A stretch of DNA of 64,000 nt from Histoplasma ohiense (lineage: Eukaryota > Ascomycota > Eurotiomycetes > Onygenales > Ajellomycetaceae), in the NCBI GenBank assembly GCA_017607445.1, contig JAEVHH010000002.1, positions 7,284,001 through 7,348,000 of the forward strand. Direction: 5' to 3'. Below are positions 23,446 through 35,900 of the stretch, piece by piece. Below the pieces are notes generated by a model. The model was not told where the DNA came from, made no database searches, and worked only from the letters and a program-made list of their open reading frames with translations. The position numbers were made by a program, and so were the translations under genes. How positions within the stretch are numbered: the stretch's first letter is position 1; each line of letters starts with the position of its first letter.

Positions 23446-25747
23446 CAAGAGCTCTACCTTGACTGAACCTGTTCTTTTTACTCTTTCCCATATCCTTTGT
23501 ATATCCTTGATCGGATTGCGGCGCCTGTCGATCTTGCACAAATACCCTAGGGTTTCTGGCGCCGCATACAAGGGCATTTTCGGGTTTTGGTATCCACAGA
23601 AAACGGAGGCACATTTTAGTAGTCCTCATCAAACATCTATTTATTACAGAAATAGTGATTAAAAGCAAATACTGTCACAAACCGCCTGCCTACATGCCAC
23701 AAAATACACCCGAACCCGACCACCTTCAGCCACGATGATCCTATATTTACCCATAACATCATTTCAATCGAAATCATCGACATTTCCCCTTGCATCCCTA
23801 TCCGTATTCCTCATCCTTCGTCCCTTATTCTGGCCATCCTGGCCATGCTTCTTCTCACTCCGCAAACAAACTTACCCCTCCTTAGTTATACATAACTTAG
23901 AGCACAAATATATGCAAGGGGAAACGGGGAAACGGCATTTCTTCCTCACTTAGAAACGTGCAGCGGAGCTCACATCTTGGGCGATGGCGGTTGCGGTTGC
24001 GGTTGCGGCATGAGCAAGGTGGCAGTGATTGAGTGGGGACAGAACGGTCAAAGGTGGCCTAAGTGGGGACGATTGAGGGCAGGAGGAGATCCATTTGAAA
24101 AGATATGTGTTCAAGTGGATGCATGGGGTTTGAGTTATATGCAGGACAAGCGTTATTAGCGTACAGTGTTCTTTTACGAAGCAACAGCATTATGTTTTAT
24201 TTGGAGCACTCTGGTTAGATGGGCGTTATTTGGCACTGCTCTGGGCGCTGTGTCCTTGAGAATTGCATGTATGCAATTTGTATATACGGGATAGGTAGCA
24301 TTTTCAGTTATGCGGGTACTGTACATTACTATTGATACCTAACCACAAATTGTCATTCTTATAACCATCTGCAAATCGCGTGAGCGACATAGTTTCACCT
24401 CCCAGCCCGAGTCTCGCCGTGCCCAACATCCACGACCCAGAATTTTCTCCGTGTTTGTGTGTTAGATTAGGAGGGGTAGTACAGGACGCGAACAGAGTCG
24501 TCAGATGAGATATTTGAGATCCTGCAGCCTTTCCAGGACTGCCGTTGCAGCTTCATTGGGTGTTCGTGAAGATACTACAGCATGTACAGATCAACGTCAG
24601 GAAGTATGTGAGGTGAGTGCATTTCAGGGTCATTTTTCGCACAGTGCATCACCTGTACGTATATCAAAATGGGTGAAAAGAACGAAAATTGAATCTAAAA
24701 CAGATAAATGGAAATCTAACGACATAAAATCAGATAAAGCCTCCCACTGCTGCCTTGGACGGATTGGTTCGTAGCCGTCGACAGAGCATAGACTATTTAA
24801 CATATAAAAATAAATTCCTCTAAATAGACCCCGTTAACGTTAAGGAGATGTAGAAGGGAGAAGACAAAGGTATACCAACAAAGGAGAGGAGGATGAAAAA
24901 GTGTCAGGAAGTCCGCGAGACAAAGACAATGAGTGGAACGGGGATATATCAACAGGAATGGAAAGCAAGGCCTGGTACAGTGGGACATGGGAAGCCAGCG
25001 CGCAACCATCGGAGAAAGAAGATATGACGAGAAATGAAAGGAAAAGAAAGGCAAAGAGAGCGCATAGATTTAAAGGATGGATATCACGACTCCCTGGCGA
25101 AAAGACTTGTACAGTACTTTCAAAAGATGTTGCACCTGAAAAAGAAAAATAGAAAGAAAACAAAAAGCAAAAAACAAAGTAACAAACGGCCTCGCCATGC
25201 CAGTAGCGCGCATAATATGGGAATAAAATAATAGGAATAGGAGAGGAACGAAAAATAACAAGAAGATTTATTTCCAACGGTCTTGGGTACAACAAGCGAT
25301 GCCCATTCAAAGAACATGCAATGGCATCAGTTATAAGGGGTAAAACCCCTTTCGTGGGCCTATCCTGTATTATAAGTTGCTTCGCCTGATAATCGTGGTA
25401 AGCGACCTAACAGCAGTAGCTAATTGAGGCACATGCAACGCCGTGGAATGCAGCTATTTGATCAACTCTTTGCGCCATCTCAGGAGTATGAGGTAGAAGT
25501 AACAAAGAAAAAGGATATCCAACCGAGTAAGCGCCAGGAGCCTAAACACCAAACATACAGAAAGAAAATATGACGAAGAATTCGAAAAGCCTCGACTGGA
25601 CGGTGAGATGTGTCTTTCCAAAAATAACCCAACACACTGCTTGTGAGATAGGCAAAAATGGCCTAATGAGCCTGCACGGAACCTGACCCCGGATTTTCAG
25701 CGACAATGCTAATGGCGTCGATGTCCAAATACGTAAGCACGGGATTT
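23446..25747. other. Convergent intergenic region
   Basis: This 2.3-kb stretch lies between the WBP11-like gene and the 3' end of the NIMA gene. It contains a short GGTTGC repeat (about 23985-24008), two GTAC-W-GTAC motifs (24316 and 25109) and A-rich DNA near 25120-25180. No gene is supported. Confidence 0.4.
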
Positions 25748-28090
25748 CTATCTAAGGTTTCGAATGACCTTGGCTCCTCTAGCCAAAAATGGACTGGGCA
25801 TCTCGTCTCGTTCCGGATCCCAGGTTGCTGGGGGCTCTCTTTCGACTGTTCTCATGCTGTCAACGACACGTGTATGGGGAGAAAGCCCCGTTGTCGGAAT
25901 CCTGGACTCTCCAGGATTCCGTTCGGTGTCTTCGACTGGCCTGCCACCTGCCCTGGCTTGAGCAAGCTCGACCAGTGTCCGACCACCCATGTTCCGCTGC
26001 AGAACAGCTTTGAACATTTCCTCACCGCCTGCGTTTCCTTTGAAGGTGGGTGGTTTGGTCCCTGCCCTGCGGGGAGATCCTCCCTCTCCAGCGAGATTTG
26101 CGGAAGATGAGATCTTCATTAAGCGACGGGGTGATTTTACTTTTGCTTCCGAAGCTGCATTTCTAAGATCATTGTGTGATGCTGCAGTGGCGAGATGGGG
26201 TAGGCCTGAACCCCTGGAGGGAAATAGGCTAGGTTGCGTGCTTAATTTTTGCATCATGGCAGTTGTATTTTGCCGGAGCAAGGGTCTCACAGGGGCCTTT
26301 ATAGGATCAGGCCTAACTCTGGGTCGTGTGGGAGAAGGCACGTCGGGAATATCATCTTCGTCATCCGAGTTATAGGTTAGGCTTGGATCCCATTTGAGAT
26401 TGGACCTTGCGCCCTCCGCAAAAATATTTTTGGAGTTGCCATTTCCAGCAGTGCGGCGTGGGGAAAGGGATAAGGAAGCAATTGACATAGGAGATGGCTC
26501 GGCCATTTGGATATCATTGGGAGATTCAAAGGTGGTTTTCGAGCGGCTGAATGGTGTACGAGTGGCTTTCCTTAACGGTTTACTACTCTCAGGTGTTGGG
26601 GATTCAAGAGAGATTTCACTCAGATCAGTGGAGGAAGGGAAATCGTCGTCTGCAGTCCCAGTTCCAATAGATGACTGGCAAGAGTGCTCCGCTGACGAAG
26701 TAGTTTCGCCTTCATCAATGGTCGACGGTGATGCACTCTTTCTGCGTTTCTGCATCTCTGCAGCAATTCTTTCTTGGACTTCCGTATCAAATCGCTTCCG
26801 AAGCCTCTCGAGCTCCATTTGAACCTGCCGATCAATCTCGAGCCTTGCCTTTACTTCCCACTCGCGGCGAACCTTGCTCTCGATGTCAATTTTCATAGCT
26901 GCTTTCTCCTTCTCGAAACGTGCGTAGTTGAGTTCGAGCTCCTTCAACCGCTGCGACACGGCTTCCTCCCGTTTGCGCAATGAAATACCCAAGTCCACGA
27001 CTTCTTTCTCCTTCCGCATGAGGCGAATAACTGGAAGGTTCAGTAATGATGCTGTGTCAGGCCGGTTGTCTGGGTTAACTCTTAGGCAACTCGCAATCAC
27101 ACTTTTGAGCTCAGAAGAATACATGTTTGGTAGAGGAGCATATTTTCCCTCGCGAATTTTTTGGATAAGTTGGATATGAGTCCGGGCGTTGAAAGGAGGC
27201 TCCTTCTGGCACAGTTCATACATGATGCAGCCGACCGCCCAGATATCAGAGTAGAGCGTATACTTTTCCGCGGCACAGATCTCTGGAGACATGTAAAAAG
27301 GAGTTCCAACGTAGGTTGAAGCGAAATCGTGAGATCCCATCTGCTTCGACAGCCCAAAATCACCCAACTTGACAGACTGATCCTCCCCGAGGAAAACTGA
27401 CACGATTGATGGTCAGCCCAATCCAAGAAATAGAGTTTAATTGCACGTACTATTTTCCGGTTTTAGATCACGATGTAGAATCATCATTTGGGCCTGTTTT
27501 CCTTTCAATCCTGAAGGCTTATTATTGGGTGGTGGCCCCAGAACATTGGATCCTGCTTCTGGTGGGTCCACGCCGTAGTGACACCTATACAACGCAGTAA
27601 CGAGCTGAGAAAGTATCCGCCAAACAAACTCCTCTTCTGCATATTTACCCGTCGCCTTCAAGTTCTTGATCACCATTCCAAGATCTCCACCACCACAGTA
27701 CTCCATGTAGAGGTAAAGATCCTGGGACGCTTTCAGGTGCTCTCTGTGGTAGTATGCGACGATGTTGGGGTGTCGAAGAGAGCTGAGGATATTGAACTCC
27801 GTCGTGAGTTGTTCGCGCTCCTTTTGCGACATTTTGACATAGTTGATTTCTTTGCGACAAAGGATCTGGAATCATCTGTTAGCTGCTTTAATTGAAAGGG
27901 ATACTGCGGCTTCCCGGTGTCCGTACATAGCCATCAGACTTGCGTCTAACTTTGCGAATGACCCCAAATGATCCGCATCCTATCAAGCATTAGCAATATA
28001 TTATTGGAGGTTTCCGAGAGAGAAAATGACGCTTTTACCTATTCGTTCCAACACATCATACTTGTCAACTTCAGCCAGTGCAATAGCCAT
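25748..28090 (-). CDS. nimA: NIMA-type G2/M serine/threonine protein kinase
   Basis: NIMA is the founding NEK kinase; in Aspergillus it drives entry into mitosis and partial nuclear-pore disassembly. Four exons: 28090-28039, 27979-27927, 27865-27451 and 27396-25748, giving about 722 residues (A. nidulans NIMA about 700). The glycine loop GCGSFG is at about residues 18-23, the lysine in ILCRKEIN follows, the catalytic loop is HRDLKPEN (about 166-173), DFGLSK comes next, and the activation segment is FASTYVGTPFYMSPE. An insert rich in Pro/Gly/Asn before the catalytic loop (around HYGVDPPEAGS) is usual in fungal NIMA. A coiled coil of about 90 residues follows the kinase domain (RKREEAVSQRLKELELNYAR and on), then a Ser/Pro-rich regulatory tail with several SP/TP sites. 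The gene is divergent from the ankyrin-BTB gene. Confidence 0.93.
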
Positions 28091-28802
28091 GGTTCGCTAG
28101 GAATGGCGAAGAGCTTGTAATAAAGAAAAAAGGAAGCAATAAAAGTCAATACATGAACAAACTTGTAGACCCCAATGAGCTGCAACGTTAGTATATTCCG
28201 CACAACGACGAGCGGTGATGTTTGCAGAAGGAAGTTAAAAATTCAGTGATCAATATCAAATCACACAGCTTGGTCTCCCCGTTTTGGCTGCGTTGCTAAG
28301 CAACCAGTGCCGGAGTACATAATTAGCCCTTTCAGGCAAGCGGTGTAAATACTGCCAAAAAACAGCCACACTGTGACAATTACATACAATATGCGAAAAG
28401 GTCGACATACATAATAATATTTAAAGATCGAGCTCAATTACACTATAACTATATCTTTAAGGATGAAGTTTATTTTATTATTGTATTTACTGTTTGAATA
28501 TCGTCAAGTCCATTTAGTCCAGACAGTCGTTACAAACAGGCTTATTTAAGTTTTGTGGGGAAATCACCAGATTTGAGATTGATAAGAAGATAACGTTTTA
28601 AGTGGTACTGTGCAAGTGACAACCCGTCCTTGGCATTGCTGACTAAATAGTTTTTTCTCCAGTCTCAACTCTCGAACTCACACAGTCCCCTTACTCCATA
28701 TAGTCTTGTGTGATGCGCTGCACTCGATATTAGCGCTTTTGACCGCTTCATATATTCCAGAAACCACTACACTGCGCAAACACGAGTTATAAACCACTCT
28801 AC
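28091..28802. promoter_or_regulatory. Divergent promoter region of nimA and ankyrin-BTB gene
   Basis: This 712-base region is AT-rich and holds the promoters of both flanking genes. No other gene is seen. Confidence 0.5.
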
Positions 28803-30999
28803 ATGATCAAAGATGGGAGGCTCAAGGAGGACAACCCCCTTGACCTAAGCCAGTCCTTCACGGAACTTTGCGAAGCATGCCGAAGAGGTGACATGAAAAC
28901 CTGTCAAGAGAAGATTACAGAGGGCGTTAATATTAATGCGAGAGATTTGTTTGATTGCACGCCGCTGATCCTTGTAAGTAGTGGTTTTTCTTCATGATTT
29001 TGCAGCGCCACCAGTTGCTCATTATCTTCGGGTTTGATTCCGATGATGATATGCGACATGGCTTGCCCTAAGCGGTCGTGATGTTTTTTGGGATTGAGTG
29101 TATGTAAATAGGCTAGCCTTTGCGGTCACTATGAAGTGGTACGGCTTCTCCTTGACTCCGGTGCATTGTGTGAGCGTGATACTTTTCAGGGCGAAAGGTG
29201 CTTCATCCTCTCAATTCCATTGGCCAATCTGTTGGGATTTCCTGTTAATTCTCATTGTTATTATTAGATGTCTATATAATGCGCTGAACGATAGAATACG
29301 AAATTTACTCCTTCAATATGATTATTCGAAATCCACAGATCCCTTACAGCCGTTTGCCGCTCATCTGGCCTCGTTATTATCACAAGATCGCCCTTCAACT
29401 TCAGATATTGTAGTCACAGCATTGGATAAACAATTTCAATTACACAAGTTTGTATTATCTGCGCGCTCGCCGTCATTTGCAAAGAAGCTATTATTTGCCC
29501 CTGCGGCCAAATCGTGGAAACTTCCACGTACAATCCCCCCAGAAGCGTTTGACATAGGTGTAAGGTATCTGTACCTGGATGAAGCGCCACCGGAGTTGAG
29601 ATCTGGACCGGGAACTGGTTTCACCGAAGCAGAAATTTTGGGTAGCGTTGAAAGAGTTGCTAAATATCTGGAACTTACTGGTCTCGTCGAGTCCATTCTC
29701 GACAGGGGAGATAGAAGGCTGGTCATACAGCGACGAGCAGAGGCAACTTCAAAGGGACGTGACCAGATGGAATCGTGGTTTCGAGAAAATGTTCTAAAGT
29801 GTAAACTTGTCATTGAAACTGACAAGGTCAATAAGTTGAAAGTGAAAAGGGACAACAGGATATTTGCTGATATATTACTTCGTGCGGATGAACCTGTGGT
29901 CGAGGAGCTGCGACAGACCGAAAGCATGCAAAAACTAGATGACCATGACTCCGCAACCGACGACCAAATTCCAGTGGGCCCAACACCACGGCTGTCGTCG
30001 TCTGCCCCGTCACTGCCGCCACAAGAGCCTCGCAAGTCGACTATTTTCCCCGCCCATAAAGCGATGCTTCTCCGCTCCGATTTTTTCAGTGTGATGTTTT
30101 CTTCCACTTTTAGGGAAGCTCAAGTAACGGAGAATTTACAAATAATACGCGTCGACTGTTCTCCTGAGGCATTGGAAGTCGTCCTCATCTATTTATACAC
30201 AGACAGAGTCGAATTCCCATTATCGCTAGCTGTTGAAGTTCTCTATGCGGCAGATATGCTTTGTATTGAAAGGTTGAAGTCCAAAGCAGCGGTGTTGATT
30301 AGCTCCCTTGGAAATGGCAACATGAAACCGAAACAGGCACAGAGCGAGGACGAAAAAGTTACCAAACAGGCAGATGCCGCTCAAAAAGGAAATCAGCAGG
30401 ATGTAGATGATGAAGACATAGATATTTACGAACTCATTCGAGCAGGATGGACGTTCCGCGTTCAGCGCCTGGAGGAATTCGCCGCTCGATATCTTGCTTA
30501 CCGCCTCGAGTCGCACATTGATTTGCCGGAATTTGCGGAACTGGTTGCCGAGTCAGCAGCCCGTATCAGAGAGCGGCAGGAAACTGATTCCATTGAACTC
30601 GTGGACGATATTCGATTCTATCTCAGTGAGAGATTCAGGTTGCGGTTCGAAGATTCTGGTCTGGACCAGATCATGGACGAAACCCGCAAGGTGGCAAAGG
30701 GCGATGACGGTGAGGATGGCAACGTAGTCGAAGCGAATGCCCCTTCTAACAATGATGGCGAAACCGATACTCCCCATCCAGGACCGGGAGCTTCGAAAAT
30801 ACGAGAAGGTGAAGCCATTAATGTCAACGATCGCAAACTTCCACCAGGAACTGGTTTGGCTTCTGACGATCTGAGCCATCCCTTCAGAACTCTGGACGGT
30901 CATGTTGCAGGAGACGAGTTTGCGAGGGACGCTGCGGACTATCAGATTTTACTGGATAAACTGGATCGTCTCTTGGAGAAGCTTGGTTTGGAGGCATAG
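28803..30999 (+). CDS. Ankyrin-repeat and double BTB/POZ domain protein
   Basis: Three exons: 28803-28973, 29112-29197 and 29268-30999, giving about 662 residues. The N-terminus has ankyrin repeats crossing the first two introns: LCEACRRGDMKTCQEKITEG, NARDLFDCTPLIL|ASLCGHYEVV and RLLLDSGA. Two BTB domains follow, the first from about residue 132 (DIVVTALDKQFQLHKFVLSA) and the second from about residue 345 (FPAHKAMLLRSDFFSVMFSS). This ankyrin-BTB-BTB order is that of the ABTB1/Btb3 group, thought to act as Cul3 ubiquitin-ligase adaptors. The C-terminal third is helical and acidic. The frame as a continuous ORF from 29098 includes intron 2, so only the spliced version is sensible: it gives ERCLYNALNDR across the second junction. 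Confidence 0.85.
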
Positions 31000-32826
31000 G
31001 TCGGTCGGCTTTGAGGCATTATCAGCGACATTAAACATAAATTAGACAAGATCATCATTTTTGTCTTTTTCAGTTACAAAGCTGGAGAGATGTCACTGTT
31101 CGTTGAAGCAATTCGTGTTGAATACACCAGACAGTCAATTACTTGTCCAATATGCTATTACCAATGAAATTCCACCATAGCTTAAGAAGTTTTTCAAAGT
31201 TTTTTGTACAGTACAATTGAAACTTAATCTTCTCTGTAATATCTATCTTCTAAGCACCTGCTGCTACTGATAATTGAGATGCCTACACGTATGACTGCAG
31301 AGAGAAGATCCTCTGAGACGTCACATAAGGTTTTATGACAAGGATCGGTAAAGGTTGGCAGGCTTGACGATCAGCTTAATCAATGGGGAAAGCTGACTAG
31401 ATAGAATCTAATGAGTACATGCTGGACGTGGGAAGGCCCTTAACAACAACAACTTGATTAAAAAAAGTCACACGCTATCGTAGCAGGCAGCCGCTATAGG
31501 AGCCTGTGCTCAATATAGAGGTATGTAGAGGTAGTATATACACTCGGGCTCTTATTTTACCCTCTCTAGTTCTCCTCACGTACGAAGATTTTCGCTCTTC
31601 TGTTGCTGATCCTCAATATGCATCGCATGTTGCATGCTTGTGTGTGCAGTACCGACGTCATTAGCTCGCCTCCTGCCAACGTTCAGTCGACTGGGAACTT
31701 GAGAGAGCGCCTAAAAGTTTTCTTCAGAAATAAGGCGCAAAATAAATTCACCGTTCATCAACGGGTTTTGAAAGACGGCGCTGGCATAACTACTTGTCGA
31801 CAGTTTATAACAGAGACAATGGAAATGAGATATTAAAAATTGTGACTCAGAATAGGTGGAAATGATTCGCGTGTCTAAAATTGGATAAATATATACATAA
31901 CATAAATACATAATAGAAGTGGAAAATGAACAAAAGAAAGAGGGATGTTTCTGTTGGAAAAATAGGAAGATAGATAAACACACCGGAGAAGGGTGAAAGA
32001 TAATAATAATAATAATAATACATCTAATGCGTGAAAACGGGCATGACAGAATTTGTTTTCCATAACTTAGCCCAGAAGAGTAACCACATGAGATAGTGTA
32101 TGCCTCTTCCGCTTTCTATTTCTCCTTTACCGGGGCTCCATGCATCTACGCAAGTCCCCAGATCCACTTTTGTTTCTCCCTCTCTTTGTATTTTTCTTCT
32201 TTCGTTTCAGTGCAATAACTCTCTCTTCGAGCACGCATCAAGACGTCAATTGTCCCGGGGATTTCCGTCCTTTGTCGGTTTAGACGTTGGACGGAACGTG
32301 CTAGTAGTGAAATTGAGCTCGTATAATTTATGTTCTTTTGAAGGTATTTGGATCCCTGTGCAAGACAAGTGCCATCTATTTGTCGACGCCGAGTATATCG
32401 ATCGTTGTTGATTCTCACAACAGCAGCTGGGTTATATCATTGTGAGATCCAGAGGTTTCTGCATCATTTCGTCGAAAGTTTGGCTCCTTGGTCCTCTCGC
32501 CCTTATCCCCGGTTATGGAGGGTCTCGAAGGCTGGAGGGTTGGGTTCGGACAGCTAGAGCCTGTCTGGATTCTAAATTTCGCGGAAGGCGGTTTCATTTT
32601 CACATTATTGGGAACAGAATTTCCGGATCGGGTTTCAAATTCAAGACCAAAGATTAAAAAAAAAAAAAACAGTAGAGAAATAGATAAGTTCTAAAGATAA
32701 TTGGTATCTTGCCGTTCCAGGAACAATAATGGGACTGCTGGTCCTCCCAGCATCATATCCAATATTCGAGCTCGTCATGTTGAGTTGTAAGCCAGAGAGC
32801 GAACTTGTTAGTGTTCTTCAGTCTCC
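31000..32826. other. Convergent intergenic region
   Basis: This 1.8-kb stretch contains the 3' UTRs of the BTB gene and the C2H2 gene. A TTGTACAGTACAA palindrome is at 31204-31216 and a (TAA)n microsatellite at 32001-32020. No gene is supported. Confidence 0.4.
32001..32020. repeat. (TAA)n microsatellite
   Basis: About six and a half uninterrupted TAA units in intergenic DNA. Confidence 0.8.
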
Positions 32827-33919
32827 TTAATTCACCAAAGCTGCTTGCGTAGGTCTGCCTGTATGACAACCTCGTTCATGTCGCTTCATGTTACTCCTGA
32901 CACTAAATGACTTGCCACAGTTGACATGCGGGCATTTGAATGGTTTTTCGCCGGTATGGCTGTGCGAGTGAATCCGTAGACTAGAAGGCCGAGAAAACGC
33001 CTTGTGACATATTCGACAGATATACCTGTCATGATTTTGTGGGTAGGGAGCCGTATTTGACGGTGGAAAATAGTGGTGGTGTTGCCAGGTTGAGATCATA
33101 GAATGGTGATGGTGCTGTTGCGCTGGCGGGGCTGCCAGAGGAATAGATGGCGAGAACGAAGGGGGATGTGATGGGCGGTGATAATATTCTGTAGAATTCG
33201 CTAGGGGTTCAACTGGGGAAGCGAATGGAGTCGAGCTGGTGGGTAAATTGGAGGATGGAGCGTAATGCTTTTCGGGAAGAGAGACAGGAGAATTTTGAGA
33301 TACGGACGATCTGGTTGACTGCGGGGGTAACGGACATTGGGGCATCCGATGCTGGTAGGAAGGGTCCGCCGATGACGAACTTGTGAGATTGGCTACTGAA
33401 ATGGGAGAGTGTGCAGACGATGGCGACGATCCGGAAGGAGAGTGATTTCTTCCATCTAACCCGGAGCCTGGGCGCATGGGAGGGGTCGGTGGTAAAATCA
33501 TTCTCGGCCTGTGTATGGGCTTTTGGGTGGCTCCATGGCCGTGTGATTTTAAATCAACTTCTCCAGTTGAGAGTGAATTGGGACGATGTTTTTCTGATCA
33601 TGAAATTTAGTAGGTATATCAACATGAATACTGCAGCGGAATTCGTACTAGCTACATGAACAGTAGAGAGTTGGTCAGCTCCTTGCAATAAACTCGATAT
33701 TGAAGGAAGAGAGAATCTGGACTGCTCTTCGACAGGTGGGGATAAGGGTGGTTGAGGAGAGCGGGCATATGCAAGATTTGAAGCATTGCGATCGTAGTAT
33801 CCGTTCGATACAGATAATGAAGATTCGCTCTGCAAGGACTGGCGCTTTTGCGAAGTGCCTGAGTGTGGATACGCCGAAGGAGGGCTATGATAGCTGGTCA
33901 CCAAGTGGGATAAATTCAT
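32827..33919 (-). CDS. mtfA: C2H2 zinc-finger transcription factor, MtfA-like
   Basis: Two exons, 33919-33649 and 33593-32827, give 345 residues. The intron is 54 bases (donor GTACGA, branch CTACTAA, acceptor GATCAG). The start MNLSHLVTSYHSPPSAYP, a FSLPSISSLLQGADQL motif (about residues 70-85) and a long Ser/Pro/His-rich middle precede two C-terminal fingers: CRICHKAFSRPSSLRIHSH (about residues 283-303) and CPHVNCGKSFSVRSNMKRH (311-334, ending with a GCH). This finger pair near the C-terminus and the N-terminal motif match Aspergillus MtfA, a regulator of secondary metabolism, development and virulence traits. Orthology is by recalled pattern; other fungal two-finger factors share parts of it. 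A 15-kb gene-poor region lies upstream. Confidence 0.7.
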
Positions 33920-35876
33920 TTTTGTGCCCAAGACGTCGGTAACAAACGTTGACCAAAGTTGACGATAGTTGTTGTTATGGATATATCGTATATCAAATCC
34001 GGTATTGTATGTGTAGTGGCGGACGGGTGGTCAAAGGGTAGGAGAAGAAGTGTGAGTTGAACAGGGTCAGAAATCCAGGACAAGGGCTCCGAGCAGGTTG
34101 ATATGGGATCCCTAGTCAGGCTTGTGCAGGCCGCGACGGGTGGATTATGAGGAAAGTTTTTAGCCTGGCATGGGTCGACGAACGCTAGGTCCAAAGATCT
34201 TCCAGAACCCAGCGGGGGAAAGGGGCGGTCGAAAGACTAGTGGGGATGATGCTTTTTCTGCTCCCCTCTGGCGGCCTCGGCAGTAGCAGGGGAAGAAGGG
34301 GTGTTGAAATGATAATGGCTCGGTACTATGTAAGCAGTTGTAACGCAGAGCATCGACCCCAACTTTGTGTGGGAATGAGATAACTATTTGTATCCACCCA
34401 CCTCCACTGCGTACCATCGGACTTCAGCAGGGCATGATCCGGTATTATTATCCAATCAATAACAGGAAACTAAATCGAGGCCGCCATTTTATTTGAAGAT
34501 GCCTCAACAATGGAACGGGCGTCAACACATGGCTTGTAATGTGTAAAATAGTGAACGCTGGTTATAAAAAACAAAAAGGAAAAGAAAAAAAAAACAAACA
34601 AACAAACATGATGACAATATCGTGCTTCTAGTCCGATCCTCCACCAAGCAACAAAGCGGTTAGATTTTGGGTAAAGCGGTGATAGCAAACATGGGGTCAC
34701 TGCTGCCTGGAGGAGGTATGGACAGGAAATCGGAAATCCATTGTTGCTGTTGAGACAAATCCCCATCGAACCAGCGGTATGCCAGCCGTTGTTCGGTGAC
34801 CATGACGCCCCCTGGTTTCGCGATGCGTGCACAGGACGATGTACGGTTCGGTTCCGACCTCAGGAAGCTTTTAGCTACCTCGTGGCTGTTTCCGTCACTG
34901 GTGCAGCTGGCTCTCCACATGACTCGTGGGGCTTGGAGCGCCTGTTGCTACTGGCCGAATCCATGCATCGAGGACCATGGTCGATCTCCGCCAGCAGCCA
35001 ACAACGGGAGAAAGCAAAACAAGCGAGGGCTGCTTCCCAGCAATCCAGAGAAGCAGCAGGCTAACGATGCATTGGCCGAACTCTGTTCTCGGGCCCATTT
35101 TTATCTAGGTGAACTGAGTGGCTCGGTTAGCGAGTGCCCCCAACGGGATGATAGCGTATAAGAAGTGAAAAAGAAAAAAAACAAAAGAAAAAGCAAAAAA
35201 AAAAAGGAAAAAAAGAGAAACAGTATTCTCACCAGCCGTGGCGATCCGTCTCTCCCCTCAAGCTACTCCTTAGCGCAGATCAGGAGACCAACAACGGACG
35301 GGACGCCGACGGCGATGCTCGATTTTCCTGGGAACCGCTAGCTGAGTGGATTTGCTTGCGGCAGTTTACGAACCCATGAGCATGCCATTGGACACATCTT
35401 GCCATAGAAGTGAGGATACCCAAACCGAATGGGCTCGGAGTGAAGCATAAATAACAATTGACAATGTAAGGTTTTTTTTTTCCCTCTTTGTGTTATGCAG
35501 CAGCATTGGCCCACCATCGCCTCAGCCTATAAACCCGTCAGCGCCGAAACACACTCTGGACGATTGGCGTTCTCCGGGGAGAGCTTGGGGAGTTCTTACG
35601 GGAAGATAAGACATGCTCAATCGATGGTACTATGGATGGTGGCGGCTGTTGCGATTCGGGGGGAAATACATCGCAGTGGCTGGTCTGATTATTTTGCGGC
35701 TGCTGGAGATCATCCCTGTAATTCATCTCGTACCCAGGCCACCAGCTATCACATCACTCCTGGCGTCAATAATAATAATACACGGCCAATCTTTGCACAT
35801 CGAATCCGGCCCCAAGCGAGCAGCAGGAGCACATGTTGGTGGGATTTGCGAAACACGCACCGGCTCCCTCCCCCTT

Positions 35877-35900
35877 TTTTTTTTTTTTTTTTTTTTTTTT
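35877..35900. repeat. Poly-T tract
   Basis: An uninterrupted run of about 23 T in intergenic DNA. Confidence 0.8.

Noticed and set aside
29436..30107. Minus-strand open frame of 223 codons
   Set aside because: It is antisense to the BTB protein exon, Ser-rich, and without any domain.
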